Positions 1 through 12,022 of a DNA stretch of 64,000 nucleotides are shown here, one piece after another (the stretch's first letter is position 1; every line of letters begins with the position of its first letter). Where the stretch lies: contig CM066737.1 of assembly GCA_033961575.1 (NCBI GenBank), forward strand, positions 64,376,771 through 64,440,770, given 5' to 3'. This DNA is from Aselliscus stoliczkanus. Its lineage: Eukaryota > Chordata > Mammalia > Chiroptera > Hipposideridae. The translations under genes were made by a program, and so were the position numbers. The notes below the pieces were generated by a model. The model was given only the letters and a program-made list of their open reading frames with translations. It was not told the DNA's origin and made no database searches.

Positions 1-504
1 TTGAATTTGGTGGCATATGTCCTTCATAATATTCTTCTGTGATCCTTTATATTTGTGTGATATCTGTCATAACTTCTCTTCTTACATTCCTGATTTTGTT
101 TATTTGCATCTTTATTCTTTTTTCCTTAGTGAGTCTAGCCATGGGTTTGTCAATTTTATTAATCTTTTCAAAGAATCAGCTGTTTGTTTCATTAATTTTT
201 CCCATTGTCTTTTTGTTCTCTATTTCACTTTGTTCTGCTCTAATCTTCATTATTCCTTCCACTGACTTTGGGTTTCTTTCTCTAGTTCTTTAAGCTGTAA
301 TGTTAGGTTATTTATTTGGGATTTTTCTTGTTTCTTGAGATAGGCCTATAATGATATGAGTTTCCCTCTTAATACTGCTTTCGTAATATCCAAATAATTT
401 TGATGTGATGTATTTTCATGGTCATTTCATTCTATGTATTTTTTGATCTCTTCTTTTATTTCTTCTTTGACCTAGTCATTCTTTAGTAGCATGTTGTTTA
501 ATCT

Positions 505-732
505 CTACATATTTGTGGTTGTTCCTACTTCCTTTTGGCAGTTGATATCCAGTTTCAAAACCTGGTGGTCAGAGAATATGCTTGGTATGATTTCAGTCTT
601 CTTAAATTTGCTGAGGCTAATAATGTGTCCCAACATATGGTCTATTCTTGAGAATGTTCCACATGCACTAGAAAAGAGTGTATAATCTGCTGTTCTAGGA
701 TGAAATGCTCTGTAATTGTCAATTATACCCAT
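505..732 (-). pseudogene. L1 ORF2 endonuclease-domain fragment
   Basis: A 75-residue minus-strand peptide from the C-terminal part of the L1 apurinic-like endonuclease. It contains SRIDH near residue 29 and FSDHQ near residue 53. The SDH motif carries the catalytic histidine of this fold, which nicks target DNA for target-primed reverse transcription. Flanking sequence on both sides continues in ORF2 register but with stops and frameshifts. It is a remnant of a normally ~1275-residue protein and is not expressed as such. Confidence 0.8.
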
Positions 733-952
733 TTGGTTGAATGTGTCATTTAAGGCTTATATTTCCTTACTGACTTTCTGTTTGAATGACCTGACCATAG
801 TTGTCAATGGGGTATTTAGGTCCCCTACTATAATTGTGTTTTTTTCAGTTTCTCCCTTTAGTTTGTTAGTAGTTGCTTTGCATATTTTGGTGCTCCATGA
901 TTGGAAGCATAGATATTTATATGTGTTGTATTGTCCGCTTTGTCATTATGAA

Positions 953-1376
953 TTTTTTTTAAGATTTTTATTGGGGAATTGGGGGAGGGGAACAGCATTG
1001 GGAAATCGGGGAAGGGGAACAGACAAGTTGCTGTCCTTTTGTTCTTCAGTTTAGTTGTGGAGAACGTTACTTCACTGGCCCGTGTTGGTATCATCATTGG
1101 GCTCTTCCCAGGTGAGGCAGTTGCCCACTGGATGGTCACTCATGGCGGCTCACAGCAACTCACAAAAGCACATACCAGTTGCCGGCCAGTGCCACTGCAG
1201 CCTATGCTGTGGCCAGCGACTCACGGCAGCCCAGCTCCAGGTCAAGCTGTTGTTCACCATCTTAGCTGTAGAGGGCACAGTGTCACTGGCCCTCATGTGG
1301 GATCCGAACCAGGGCCTTGCTGTTCAGAGCTGGCATCCCAAGCCAGCTCCTAACCAACGCAACACTAGGCTGGCCC
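953..1376 (-). mobile_element. Long tRNA-headed SINE (type A), with TSD
   Basis: A ~424-bp SINE inserted into the L1 ORF2. Its poly(A) appears as a T run at the left and its tRNA-like head is at the right. The copies TCATTATGAA at 943-952 and 1377-1386 are the TSD, and L1 sequence resumes exactly after the second. On the minus strand the tail reads AATAAAAATCTT followed by A's. The body matches the elements at 25.9, 28.5, 35.1, 57.9 and 60.4 kb. Open frames across it are read-through of repeat sequence, not genes. Confidence 0.88.
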
Positions 1377-2454
1377 TCATTATGAAATATTTATCTTTGT
1401 CTCTTGTTAGTCTTGTCATCCCGAAGTCTGTTTCATCAGATATAAGTATTGATACACATTCTTTTCTCTGAATATCATTTGCTTAGAGTATCATTTTCAA
1501 CGCTTTTGCTTTGAGTTTATATGTGTCCTTGTAGCTCAGATGTCTCTTGGAGGCAGCATATGGTTGGGTTTTGTTTTTTGATCCAATATGCTACTCTGTG
1601 CCTTTAATTGGTGAGTTCAGTCCATTTATATTTAGGGTGATTATTGATGTATGAAGCTTTCCTATAGCCATTTTATCTTTTGTTTTTTGGTAGCTCAGTG
1701 ACTCTATTGTTTCTTTGGTTTTGTGATTCTGTCTGTTATTTTAGTTTGGTGGTGGTCTATGATTTTTTCCCTCCGTTTCCCCTTTTGTTGTATTATGTGT
1801 CTCAGTTCTGGGTGTTTTGTGAGTCATTACCATTAAGTTCATATAAAAGAAATTTTCATATATACAGTAGTCCTTTATCTTCAGCATACCTCTTATCTCC
1901 ATTCCCCTTTGCAAATTCAAATGTTACTCCCTTGCCTTTTATGTTTTTGTTGTCACAAATTATCCCTATTTATGCTGTGAGTTGATTTCTGAGTTACAGA
2001 AGCAAATTGTCTTCTCTTTTTCTTTTTTTATGTTTTTGTCTCCTTTACCCTTTATGTTATGTTTAAGTATATAGTGCCCTATTCTGTATAAGGATTGCCA
2101 TTTCCTGCTTCTGTCTGTCTGTTAGTCATCTTACTCATAGGTTTGTATCCTTTTCTGTTTTTGTTTCAGGTCAAATAATCTCCTTCAGTGTTTCCTGTAA
2201 TGCAGGCCTTGTAGTGGAAAATTCCCTCAGCTTATGTATATCTGGAAAGGTCTTTATTACTCCTTCATATCTAAATGATAACTTTGCTGGATATATTATT
2301 CTTGGCTGCTAATTTCTCCCTTTTTATAGTTTGAATATTTGTTTCCCTCCCTCCTCTTAGAGTTTCTCCTGAAAAATCTGATGATCTAATATGCTTTTCT
2401 TTATAGGTTACTGTCTTTCTTTTCCTGGCCACCTTGAGTATTCTTTCTTTGTCA

Positions 2455-2787
2455 TTAATTTTTTAACAACTTCAATATAATGTGCCTTGTAGAAAGCCCT
2501 TTAGGATTGAGGTAATTAGGTGTTCTGTTTGCTTCTTGGATTTGACGATCGAGTTCTTTCCATAAACTTGGAAAGTTCTCGTCGATTATTTGTTTGAATA
2601 GATTCTCTGTGACTTTTTCCCTCTTTTTTTCTTCTGGTATACCTATTATTCTTATATTGCTGTTTCTGATGGAGTCATATAGTTCTTGTAGAGTTCTTCC
2701 ATTTCTTTTAACTCTCAAGTCTCTCTTTTCTTCCATCTGTGTCATTTCCAGATTTCTATCTTTGATATCACCAATTCTTTCCTCCAT
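2455..2787 (-). pseudogene. L1 ORF1 RNA-binding region fragment
   Basis: A 110-residue minus-strand peptide. It has a polar helical stretch (residues 1-40) followed by RIIGIPEE and TENLFKQIIDENFP, the hallmark of the RRM and C-terminal domain of L1 ORF1p. ORF1p trimerises through a coiled coil and coats L1 RNA. Only about a third of the usual ~340 residues is open. Further homology extends left to about 2200 and right to about 3080 but is broken by stops. Confidence 0.85.
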
Positions 2788-3079
2788 CTAGTCAGCTCTA
2801 TATCCTAAGGTTGCTATTTCCTTCTTCATCAATTTTATTGAGATTTTCTGCTCCAGAATTTCTATTTGTTTCCTTTTAAAAATATCAGTCTCTTTGGTAA
2901 AATATTCATTTTGTTCATTGATTTTATTTGTGAGTTCATTAAACTACTTATCTGAGTTTTCTTGCATCTCATTGAGTTTTTTCAGAACTGCAATCTTGAA
3001 TTCTCTCTCATTTAAGTCACCTATTTCCATGTCTATAAGTTTACTTTCTAGAGACTTTTTTTCTTTCTTTTTTTTCCCC

Positions 3080-4125
3080 CTGAGCTGCCTTGTTACCCTG
3101 GTTATTCATGGCAATTAATGGATTATTTCTCTTCCTTGGCAACTGTGGGAGTGAATTCAGCAGGATGATCTGAACAGGTCTTTCTTTTGTTTTCCAGTAG
3201 GTAGCACTGGAGGGTTTTATTTTATCTTGCCCTGTTCCAGCTTCTCCTGTGGTAGGAGATTTCCTGAGGAGGTGGGCATGTCCTCTGTGTCCAGGTCGCC
3301 TCAATCTCAGGACACCACCACTATGGGAGGATGTGGTAGGTGATTGGGTTTTGAACCCATGAAATCCCTGTGCTGCCTCTGCAGTCAGATGCAGAGCTGT
3401 GCGCCTCAGCATCCCTGGGTGCCCCTGCTGGGATCAGCTGTGAAAGGTGAGGGGGTGGTGGGCTGGGAGCAGGAGCTGTTGTGTTTGTGGCTTTGTTCTC
3501 CTTTGAGTAATGGTGACTGCCAGACTACTGCTGCCTTGATGCTATAGCTCCTCCCTTGTCATTGCAATTATTCACAGTGTGTCCAATATTCATGGCTGTA
3601 GATATTCTGCTCTTTAATCTGACACTGCAACCATTTTTTTCTGGAGCCTGTTGCTAACACTGGGAGGGTAGGGGGAGGCAGCCAGGCTCCATGACTTTGT
3701 TTTCTGCTTGGCAGTGAGGGCTGTTAGACCACAGTTGTTACGCTTCTGTATTTAGTCTTTGCCCCAATGTCTTTACCCCAATCTGTGGGTTCAGCTGTAT
3801 TATATGCTGATCCCTCGGGCAGAGTTGCTGAGCCACAGAGAATGCACCTGCAGTCTCCATCCTCCCTTTTCCCGGGTCCACAGTGATCTCTGGGCTTTGT
3901 CCCATGGCCTCTGTCTCTGCACTTCTCCCTTTACTCCTCCTCTCCTGTTCGCCCCAATTCATCCACCTTCAGATACTGATGCACAGATCACTCAGACGTG
4001 TTACACAGGGAATCTTTTGTTGAATTATAGCTGTTCAATTTGTAACTTCAAGGGGAGAGATCAAGGAGCACCATCATGCTGCCATGTTTCTGACATCACT
4101 CTGAATAATTTCCTTTTTCATGAAA
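3080..4125 (-). other. L1 5'UTR region
   Basis: GC-richer sequence between the ORF1 remnant and the element's 5' end. It has no long ORF of its own; the 124-residue frames here (3041-3412, 3759-4133) have no recognisable family. Position and composition match an L1 internal-promoter region. The 5' boundary is inferred from the change of composition near 4100. Confidence 0.55.
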
Positions 4126-4129
4126 AGTA

Positions 4130-4208
4130 TTAGGTTGTCGGCAAAGTCATGACACATTTTTGCAATGAAAAACAGAAGAAATACGTCATCACTTTTCCGA
4201 CAGCCCAA
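4130..4208. mobile_element. 79-bp mariner-type MITE, copy 1
   Basis: A short inverted-repeat element with TA on both sides (4128-4129 and 4209-4210). The ends read TTAGGTTGTCGGCAAAGTCA and, inverted, TTGGGCTGTCGGAAAAGTGA. Two more copies lie at 32530-32612 and 47885-47963. Size, TA target and palindromic layout match Tc1/mariner MITEs such as primate MADE1, although the sequence differs. It has no coding capacity and would need a transposase in trans. Confidence 0.85.
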
Positions 4209-4329
4209 TATTTCTGGCCATCAGCATCTTTAGATTCATTCATTGTGCTTCTTATTTAGTGTTAATGAAGGTGTAATTCCTATTTAGTGTAAATGAAGAT
4301 AATGTTTCCCAGTGGATAATATTCCTTTT

Positions 4330-4800
4330 TTCATTTATTCATTCAGTTGATAAATGCTTGAGTTCCCACTCTTTATCAGGTACCATTGTAAGCACTAGAG
4401 ATATGGTGTTAAGCAAAAACATGCACAATCCATGCCCTCGGGGTATTTGAAAATGAAGTGGTGGAGACACACAATAATAAAGGAATGACCAATTAAATCA
4501 GTTATAAGTCAGATGAAGTCTAGAAAGAGAGCTTGACAGAGGTCTGAGAGCACTTAATGGATTGGCCAAGGCAGTGACACTGAGATGATACCTGAAGGAT
4601 ATACAGGAGTCAGGTGACCAAGTGAGGGAAGGACATTCTATGCAGAGGTCATGTGCATAGCTCCATAAGACAACATAGAAAATAAAAGGATTGGGAGAGG
4701 GTGAGACGGGGTCATTGTGGTTTGATTGTGCTATAACATGAGATTCGACAGGTAGGTAGGAACCAAGCCATTTGGGAACTTTAGACCTCACTCAGCAGTT
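4330..4800 (+). repeat. Old L2-like LINE 3' fragment
   Basis: Sequence around 4370-4440 (CAGGTACCATTGTAAGCACT and the following ATGCCCTCG) resembles the conserved L2 3' region, where a 'tissue of A-rich spacers' follows. The similarity is diffuse, as expected for an ancient copy. Strand and limits are approximate. Confidence 0.5.
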
Positions 4801-4965
4801 CTGTCTTGATTCTAGGAACAAAGGGAAGCCAAAAATCATCTGTAGACTTTTCTCCTGGATTTCTTGGCTGACATAATTTCACATTAAAATGGCATTGGTA
4901 TTCTGATGCCTTTTAGGAAAATCTCTGGGAAAGTGATAAAGTTTATCACTTTGAAAAATGACAAT

Positions 4966-5235
4966 GGCAAATAATTACACAGCACTTGCTCTTGAGGTAC
5001 TGTTCTAAATGTTTCACATATATAAATTTAATCTTCCAATAATACCCTGAGGTAGGTCCTATACTTATCACCAGCTTACAGGTGAGGAAACAAAAGCACA
5101 AAGACCTTCAGTAACTTGTTCAAGTTCAAAAAGCTGTTAAATCTAAAGCTACTAATGCTATCAAATCTTAGTAAAAACTAAGATTTGAACCTAGGTTTTC
5201 TGTCTCCTGAGATTCTGTTTTTAAGCATTATGCTT
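4966..5235 (-). repeat. MIR (mammalian-wide SINE)
   Basis: Matches the MIR core read in reverse: a segment ending CTTACAGGTGAGGAAACAA, then a CAAGTTC stretch and GATTTGAACCTAGG. The piece between about 5140 and 5190 carries a small inverted duplication of AAATCTTAG/CTAAGATTT that is not part of ordinary MIR. Ancient and diverged. Confidence 0.75.
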
Positions 5236-6812
5236 TTTATGCCCTTCTATACTAATAGGTATATGTTGGCACTAGTATTCAGCAATACTAAAATAGTTGT
5301 AATCTGATTACAGTTTTAGTACAAAAAGTTAGTGTGATTCTACATGAAAAATCTTGGAAAGAGGGAGAAGTATTTTTTTCTGAATAACACTGCAAAGGGT
5401 TGGTAAATGGAGAAACGGGTGTTGGTGATTTTGATGTAGTCCTGGCTGTCAGTAAAATGACCCAGGCATCTTTAGGACCCGAATTTCTTGTGTTCAGCTG
5501 CTTAATTTCAAAATTTTTAAGTGGATTCACATTTAGCATTGAGAGAAATGCCTGTGATTGGTTGAAACAGAGACTACATGAAAAATGATACTTCATGGGT
5601 ATATTTTGAAAAGTTAAAAGCCAAAGTAATAAATGAAACAAATGCATTTCAACGTTTAGATAATTAGTAGCTTGGAATAAGATTATGTTGTACTTTGAAT
5701 TTCATTACAATTTATGAGAATGCATTAGCATGTAATACAATGAATGTGTGCAGAACTTTGTATGATAACACATTGCTCTATTAAGTGCAGTTTCAGTTTT
5801 GTGCTGGTATTCGAAAAAAGTATGTAGGTTATTGTAACTGTCTACATTCTGAAGCTATTTGTATATTGGAATTAAATGAATTGATATTTTCAGAAGACCA
5901 CAATGATAGGGAAGTAGAACCTAGAGATGTATTTATCACATTTATGATAAACATAATTGCAATTGGGTTTTAACTATAATATCACAGCTTGCAGCTCACT
6001 TTTAAAGATAGAAGTGATTTTTTAAAACTTGGAAATATAAAACCATAAATTATGCTGGTTTAGATAACATTTTACTGGCAATATCAAACAGGGATCTAGA
6101 TAATAAGTTGATTAGTTTTATGTAACTGACATATACCAACAAAAATAGATACTGGCAGCCAATTATTTGGGACTATACAGTGGAAGATTTCCTGACTGTG
6201 CACTATTATTCTTTCTTTCACCAACAAAAGGTCTCATTTGGAAAGAAATTTCATGTCAATTACTGATAATCAATTACCTTACTAAAAATGGAAAGAGAAA
6301 TGACCTGCTTTTACCTGGTAAACTTCTTTTATGCTATATAGACATTTTTCGGGGAAAGTTTTTTAAGTGTGAAATTTGTTCTTTTTCTGTTGGCTTGTTC
6401 TCTCTGTCTCTTTGTCTGGTTTCTTTGCCCCCTCTCTTTCTCTCTTTATCTCTGCACTTGTTACTATACTACACCCTAGTAAATTGTGTGTAACTTTCTG
6501 TGTTAGTGCTGAAACACATTGGATCAATGATGATCAGGCCTTTTAAACTGACACCTGGTATGTTATGTTTAAATGTATTAATCCCTAGAGATCTGCTCTC
6601 TAATTGCTGCAAAATCTATTTGGATAACTTACTGGTAAGTATTTGAAAATGTTTTCACTCTAACATGTATAGGTTACATTGCCAGTTATGATCTGGTTTC
6701 GTAGAGTATCCAAGAGCATTCTGAAATGAAGAGCTGTTCCCTATGCCAACATGAGGATGTTGTGCATCTAGTAAGATGCAAAATGGCCAGCTGTGCTGTC
6801 TCCACCGCATCA
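5236..6812. other. No gene seen; AT-rich unassigned DNA
   Basis: I see no convincing repeat family or gene here. The short frames (for example 5288-5647 minus and 6167-6493 plus) have low-complexity or hydrophobic translations typical of AT-rich DNA and no family motif. Confidence 0.5.
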
Positions 6813-6889
6813 TGATGACACTGCTCATCACTCAGTAACAATGATCAGTCTGTTCCTCTAAATGATCTTCCTTCAATTCCTACTCCTAT
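6813..6889 (+). repeat. Unclassified repeat, copy 1 of 2
   Basis: About 77 bp starting GATGACACTGCTCATCAC and including AATGATCTTCCTTCAATT. A diverged copy in the same orientation lies at 36946-37022. I cannot assign it to a known family. Confidence 0.5.
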
Positions 6890-7440
6890 ATTCTAGAACA
6901 CTAAAATCCTGTTTCATTAATCTATGGATATTGGAAGACAGATCAACTAGAATTTTTTATAAACACAGTAATATAGGGGAAAATGGCATTAGGTTATATG
7001 GATTTGATACATTTTTAACATATGTTAGTTACATAGTTCTCTCCAAAGGGAGATTTTAGGTGATTGTTTGGGGAATATAGACACTTTAAAAAATATTTTT
7101 CTTTGTTATTCTTCCTGTTTTGTCTCCTATAAAACTGTATTCATTGTTTAGGTAAAATAAACAAAATGCGCGGTTCAGTGACCAAAAAGTCCATCAGAAA
7201 AACATCTGTAAGAATATAAACTAGACCATTTGCATTGATTAAAACAAAAAAACAGCTTGGAATATCATATGGAATTAAAATCAGTTAAGGGACCTGACGT
7301 ATACGTCATAGCACCAGCATCTTCTCTATATCTTGTTAATTTTTTTACAGTAAACTGGAATTATAGAAAAATTCTGAGTATATTGATCAAATAAGTTTAC
7401 ATTCTCATTCTCTAATAATATGGTATGGTGATTATCTGAC
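6890..7440. other. No gene seen
   Basis: AT-rich sequence without a recognisable repeat or a coding-like frame. Confidence 0.45.
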
Positions 7441-7469
7441 AGTACAGATACAATACTGAACAAATAATT

Positions 7470-7565
7470 ATTACTTGATCAACTACTATGTGCCTAGCAC
7501 TGTTAGTGCCTTTATGAAGCTTATGCTTTAAACAAAGAGATAATAGGTACAAATACGTAATACTT
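7470..7565 (+). repeat. L2-like fragment
   Basis: ACTACTATGTGCCTAGCACT followed by a degenerate 'gaagcttatgctt' stretch resembles the L2 3' end. Short and diverged. Confidence 0.45.
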
Positions 7566-7834
7566 AAAGTTCAGTTTGAGACACCATATACAGAGATTCA
7601 TCATTAACCAAGTGATCCTTTTAGGAAGTTTGAGTGGACATGCAAGAGATTTTCTAAAGATCCAGGGCAGAGTTAGGTGAGTGGACGTGGCTATTCAGGA
7701 GGCTGTGAAATTTGTGTATGTACAGAACAACTTTTTGTACATGAAAAGAAGGCCAAACCTTGGGAGATCTCAGAACCAGGTGTCCTTGGAGTTGGTGGGG
7801 AGGTCATAAAATCAAAGTTGTGTATCGAAAAAAG

Positions 7835-7965
7835 CACGGGATTGGGAACCTGAAAATTTGGGCTTTAGTTCTTGTTCTTCAACTAAATAATGTGGGACCC
7901 TACATGAATTACTTAACTGTTTTTCTGTGAATTTTTTGTTCCTCATTTGTAAAGAGGTGCTAGGG
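7835..7965 (+). repeat. MIR fragment
   Basis: Reads like the sense MIR: a GGGTTTAG-like segment, then TTACTTAACTG and CCTCATTTGTAAAGAGG in the expected order and spacing. Confidence 0.65.
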
Positions 7966-8479
7966 AGGGAAAAGCTATGTTGAAAATAGTTGACCTTTTT
8001 CCAGAAATAAACTTATATTATTCAAAAATACAAATGGTGGTATTTCTGTTGTTGCAAATAGATGGAATTTTCCAGGTCCGCTGTGTACAGCAGCACTGAC
8101 TATACACTGTATAATGAAAAGGAAATCCATTCACATTGACTATGACTGATATTGTTCTGTCTATTCTGCAGAAAGTATGTGGGTGTCGGGGGAGATTGCC
8201 CCTTATTCAAAATTTAGTTTCAGTGATAACTGATGAAACTTCATACACACACCAAGGAGGTATTAAAACATGTAGTACTTACATATGAAGCTTTCTAGAG
8301 ATAGCAGAGTGGCTTCCAAGTTTGTCTGAAAATGGCTTGAGTGATGAGGAAAAGGAGATTGGCTTGGGGTTTTATTAGATTAGTGGTTGAAGTCAGGGTT
8401 AGGATTCTTACAAGCAGTCCTGGATTTATGTGGTTTAAACTTCCTGCTGGCACCAAAAAGTGGGGAGCTCTCTAGCTTT

Positions 8480-8632
8480 TTCGTCAGCTTGCTCAAATGT
8501 GAGTCAGAAAGGGAAGGAAGTTCTCTGTCTGACTCATTCTGCTTATCAAGGTCCATCGGTGTTGTCACAAATGGCAGGATTTCCTTCCTCTTTATGGCTG
8601 AAGAGTATTCCATTGTGTGCGTAACATATATT
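8480..8632 (-). mobile_element. L1 ORF2 C-terminal fragment
   Basis: The minus-strand peptide at 8380-8613 begins MEYSSAIKRKEILPFVTT, the conserved C-terminal region of L1 ORF2p (normally MEYYSAIKKNEIL). Homology fades after about 45 residues and the flanking L1 is missing. Confidence 0.75.
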
Positions 8633-8639
8633 TTTTAAA

Positions 8640-8870
8640 TAGTTTATTCAGGTTTTTTTTTTTTACAATGGAAAGGTTAGTTTGAATAACCTAACCCACC
8701 ACCACTGGAAGCAAGAAGTCCTTTTCATATTTTCTTGGTCCGTTTATCTGTCAATGGATACTAGGTTGTAAATGTGATTAAATTGTACCTTTTAAATGAA
8801 TGAATTGTGTACTATGTGAATTATACCTCAATAAAGCTTTTAAAGAATAAAAAAGAAAAAGGGATGGAAG
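8640..8870 (+). repeat. Unassigned 3'-end-like repeat with A-rich tail
   Basis: Ends GAATTATACCTCAATAAAGC followed by an A-rich tract, which resembles the 3' end of a retroposed element with a polyadenylation signal. It could be an old L1 3' end. Family not determined. Confidence 0.35.
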
Positions 8871-9014
8871 TGTGGTGAGACTTAAAAGCTAACAACAGTG
8901 AAACATCAAAAATGGAGTTAGCCTCTTTGTTATACACATTGATGGTGCCCCCTAATGTCAAGCAACATGGAAGTCAACTTACACATTTTTTTTTAAAGCT
9001 AAAATTTGTATTCT

Positions 9015-9777
9015 TTATTTTTTTTAAATGTTTAATTTTTTTCTGTTACAGTTGACATTCAGTATTATTTTATATTAGCTTCAGGTGTGCAGCATAGTGG
9101 TTAGACATTTATATAATTATGAAGTGATCCCCCTGATTAGTACCCATCTGGCAGAAAACAGAGTTATTGCAATATTATTGGTCATACTCCCTGTGCTGTA
9201 TTTTACATCCCCATGACCATTCCATAATGACCAATTTGTATTTCTTTTTTATTTATTTTTATTATTTTTATTTTTCATTATTTTTTTTTTTTGTAGCTGA
9301 GCCATCCTGCCACCCGAGCTCAGCTCGGGCTGGGCATTGAACTGCTGTTGCTCAGAGCTCAGCTCACACTCTTGAGGGAGCTCTTAACCAACTGAGCCAC
9401 TCAGCTTGCCCTACCAATTTGTATTTCTTAATCCATCAGTTTCTTCTCTGCATCTATGAATCTGTTTCAGTTATATTTGTTTGTTTATTTTGTTCTTTAG
9501 ATTTCACATATAAATGAGATCATATGGTATTTGTCTTTCTCTGTCTGACTTACTAAACTTAACATAATACCCTTTAGGCCCATCCATGTTTTTGCAAGTG
9601 GTAAGGTTTCATTCTTTTTTATGGCAAAGTTAATACTCCATTGTATAAATGTGCCAGATTGTTTATCCAGTTGTCTACTGGTGGGCATTTCAGGTGTTTC
9701 CATATCTTGGCTAATGTAAATGGCACTGCAGTAAACATGGGGATGCAAATATCTTTTCAAATTAGTGTTTTGGATTT
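9015..9777 (-). mobile_element. Older L1, 3' part (left segment of a split element)
   Basis: Minus-strand L1 3'UTR and ORF2 C-terminal coding remnant. The peptide at 9497-9760 contains KNETLPLAKTWMGL, the degraded ORF2 C-terminus. The element continues at 13025 after a 3.2-kb younger L1 insertion: the ORF2 antisense text reading GTTTTGGATTT at the left junction resumes with GTTTTGGATTTCTTTGGATA at the right. A SINE sits in its 3'UTR. Confidence 0.85.
9247..9412 (-). mobile_element. Short tRNA-headed SINE (type B), with TSD
   Basis: A 166-bp SINE in reverse orientation: T-rich tail at the left, head CAACTGAGCCACTCAG at the right. The TSD ACCAATTTGTATTTCTT occurs at 9230-9246 and 9413-9429, and the host L1 3'UTR reads through when it is removed. 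Related copies lie at 25853, 56710 and 59927. Confidence 0.9.
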
Positions 9778-9797
9778 TTTTTCTTTTTTTTTATTAG

Positions 9798-10504
9798 TTT
9801 CAGATGTACAACACAATGCAATAGTTATACTCTTTACCCCCCAAAGTGACAAACCCCCTCCCCCAGTTCGCCACCCCACTCCTCCGCCCCATATCATACA
9901 TATCTATTACAATTCCTTTGACTCCCTTCCACAGTATACTCCACATTCCATGACTATCTATATATTCAGTTACAGTTGGCATACAATACTATACAACATC
10001 AGCTTCAGGTATATAGTGCAGTGATCAAGCCTCTTCTCCATCCATGAAGTGGTTTCCCTAATAAGACATTTGACTATCTGACATGCCACAAAATTTTTAC
10101 ATTATTATATTCCCTGAACTGTGTTTCATATCCCTGTGGCAATATTGTAGTTGTCTATTTACGCTGTCTAATCCCTTCCCCTTCCCCTTTATCCCCACCC
10201 CCCTCCCAACTAGCAACCCTCAGTTTTTCCTCTATATCTATGAGTCTGTTCACTTTGCTCGCTCATTCAGTTTTTCAGATTCCACATATAAGTGAGATCA
10301 TATGGTACTTGTCTTTCTCCTACTGACGTATTTCACTTAACATAATAGTCTCTTCGCAATATTTTCAATTACATTCCCAGAACTGCCCCCATATCCCTGT
10401 GGCAACATTGTAGTCACCCACCTACACTGTCCAAAACCTTCCCCCTCTCCCTCATCCCCACTCCCTCCCAGCCAGCAGCCATCAGTTTTTCCTTTATATC
10501 TGCT
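9798..10504 (-). repeat. Tandem L1 3'UTR units
   Basis: The segment 10105-10250 and the segment 10350-10500 are imperfect copies. Both contain CATATCCCTGTGGCAA, a ATTGTAGT stretch, a pyrimidine-rich run and CAGTTTTTCC followed by TATATCT. The second copy ends abruptly at the junction with the endonuclease region near 10504. Confidence 0.7.
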
Positions 10505-10529
10505 TGATATGATTTCAATCTTCTTAAAT

Positions 10530-10790
10530 TCACTGAGACTTGTTTTGTGGCCTAACATGGTCTATGTTGGAAAATGTCCCATGTGTACTTGAGAAGAATG
10601 TACACTCTGTTTTTTCAGGGTGAAATGCTCCAAAAATATCAATGAAGTCCAGCTGGTCTAAAGTGTCATTTAAGGCCACTCTTTCTGTGTTGATTTTCTG
10701 TCTAAAGGGTCTGTCCACTGGTGACAATGGGGTGCTGAAGTCCCCTACTATGATAGTGTTACTGTTGATCTCTGTCTTTATGTCTGTCAA
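10530..10790 (-). pseudogene. L1 ORF2 endonuclease fragment
   Basis: An 86-residue minus-strand peptide with GDFSTPLS near residue 17 (the conserved GDFNTPLS endonuclease motif) and FFSSTHGTFSNIDH near residue 65. The catalytic-fold signature is clear but the domain is incomplete. It stops at the deletion junction, so no reverse transcriptase follows. Confidence 0.85.
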
Positions 10791-11248
10791 AATCTGTTAC
10801 ATGTAATTAAGAGCTCCTATGTTGGGTGCATAGATATTTATTAGGGTTATAGTGCCCTTCTTTGTCTTTTACCATAGTCATTCTAAAGTCTATTTTGTCC
10901 AAAACAAGCATTGGTACTCCAGCTCTTTTTTTTTTCTCATTTCCATTTACATGAAATATCTTATTCCATCTGTAAACAGCATATACATGTGTCCTATTTT
11001 CTTATCCACTCAGCCACTCTCTATCTTTTGATTGGAGCATTTAGCCCATTCACACTTAAAATGATTATTGATAGGTGCATATGTATTCCCATTTTGTTAT
11101 TTGTATTCCTGGTCTTCCTGGGTTAGCTTGTTTACCCCTTTCTTTTGTTTAAAAAAGCCCTTTTAACATTTCTTGCAATGCTGGCTTGGTGGTAATGAAT
11201 TCCTTAAGCTTATTCTTTTCTGAGAAGCTCTTTATTGCTCCTTCAATT

Positions 11249-12022
11249 TTAAGTGATAGCCATGCTGGGTAGAGAAATCTTGGGTAGACCTTTATTTTGT
11301 GTCACTTTGAATATCTCCTGCCACTTCCTTCTGGCCTGCAGAGTTTCTGTGGACAAGTCAGCTGTTAGTCTAACAGGAGTTCCTTTGTATGTAAACTGCT
11401 GTCTTTCTCTTGCTGCCTCTAGAATTCTGTCTCTGTCTTTAAGTGTTGCCATTTTAACTATGACGTGTCTTGATGTGGATATGTTTGGGTTCAGTTTGTT
11501 TGGAACCCTCTGCACTTCCTGGGCATGTATGTTGATTTCCTTCACCAGGATAGGGAAGTTTTCAGTCATTATTTTTCAAATACATTCTCTACCCCTTGCT
11601 TCTTCGCTTCTCCTTCTGGTATTCCTATGAGTCGAAGGTGGTTGGGCTTCATCTTGTCCCATAGGGCTGGCTCTTAAACTATTTTCATTGTTTTTTATTC
11701 TTTGATCCTTTTGTTGTGCCAACTGGGTGATTTCGGCTATTTTGTCTTCCAAATTGCTGATCCACTCCTCTGCTTCATCTACTCTACTGGTGATTCCTTC
11801 GAGTGTCTTCTTCATTTCAGTTATTGTATTCTTTAGTTCTAACAGGGTGTTTTTTATGGTTTCCCTACCCTTCTTTATGTCCTCGCTAAGTTCCTTAAAC
11901 ATTCTTATCATCAGTGTTCTAAACTCTGTCTCTGAAAGATTGGCTCCCTCTGTTTCATTTGGTTCCATTTCTAGAGGTTTCTTCTGATCTTTTACTTGTG
12001 ACATGTTTCTTTGTTTCCCCAT
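11249..12022 (-). pseudogene. L1 ORF1 with two frameshifts
   Basis: ORF1 begins at the ATG at 12022 (MGKQRNMSQVKDQ), preferred over an upstream in-frame Met because this start is typical of L1 ORF1. It encodes a coiled coil (EDIKKGRETIKNTLLELKN and onward), then an RRM and a C-terminal domain (MTENFPILVKEI through QARRKWQEIF). Around 11660 the reading frame shifts, so the RRM core (HLRLIGIPEGE) lies in another frame. A second shift near 11571 restores the first frame. It is shorter than the usual ~340 residues and cannot make an intact protein as it stands. Least decayed ORF1 in the window. Confidence 0.85.

Larger units (their letters stand above)
1..4125 (-). mobile_element. L1 retrotransposon, 5' portion (runs off the window)
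   Basis: A LINE-1 copy read right to left. 5'UTR-like sequence lies at about 3080-4125, ORF1 remnants at about 2200-3080, and the ORF2 endonuclease to reverse-transcriptase region from about 1990 down to base 1, where the window cuts it. The identification rests on minus-strand peptides matching the L1 ORF1 RNA-binding region and the L1 endonuclease. A 424-bp SINE splits ORF2. No frame stays open across either protein, so this copy is dead. The 5' end is placed roughly, just before a mariner-type MITE. Confidence 0.85.
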
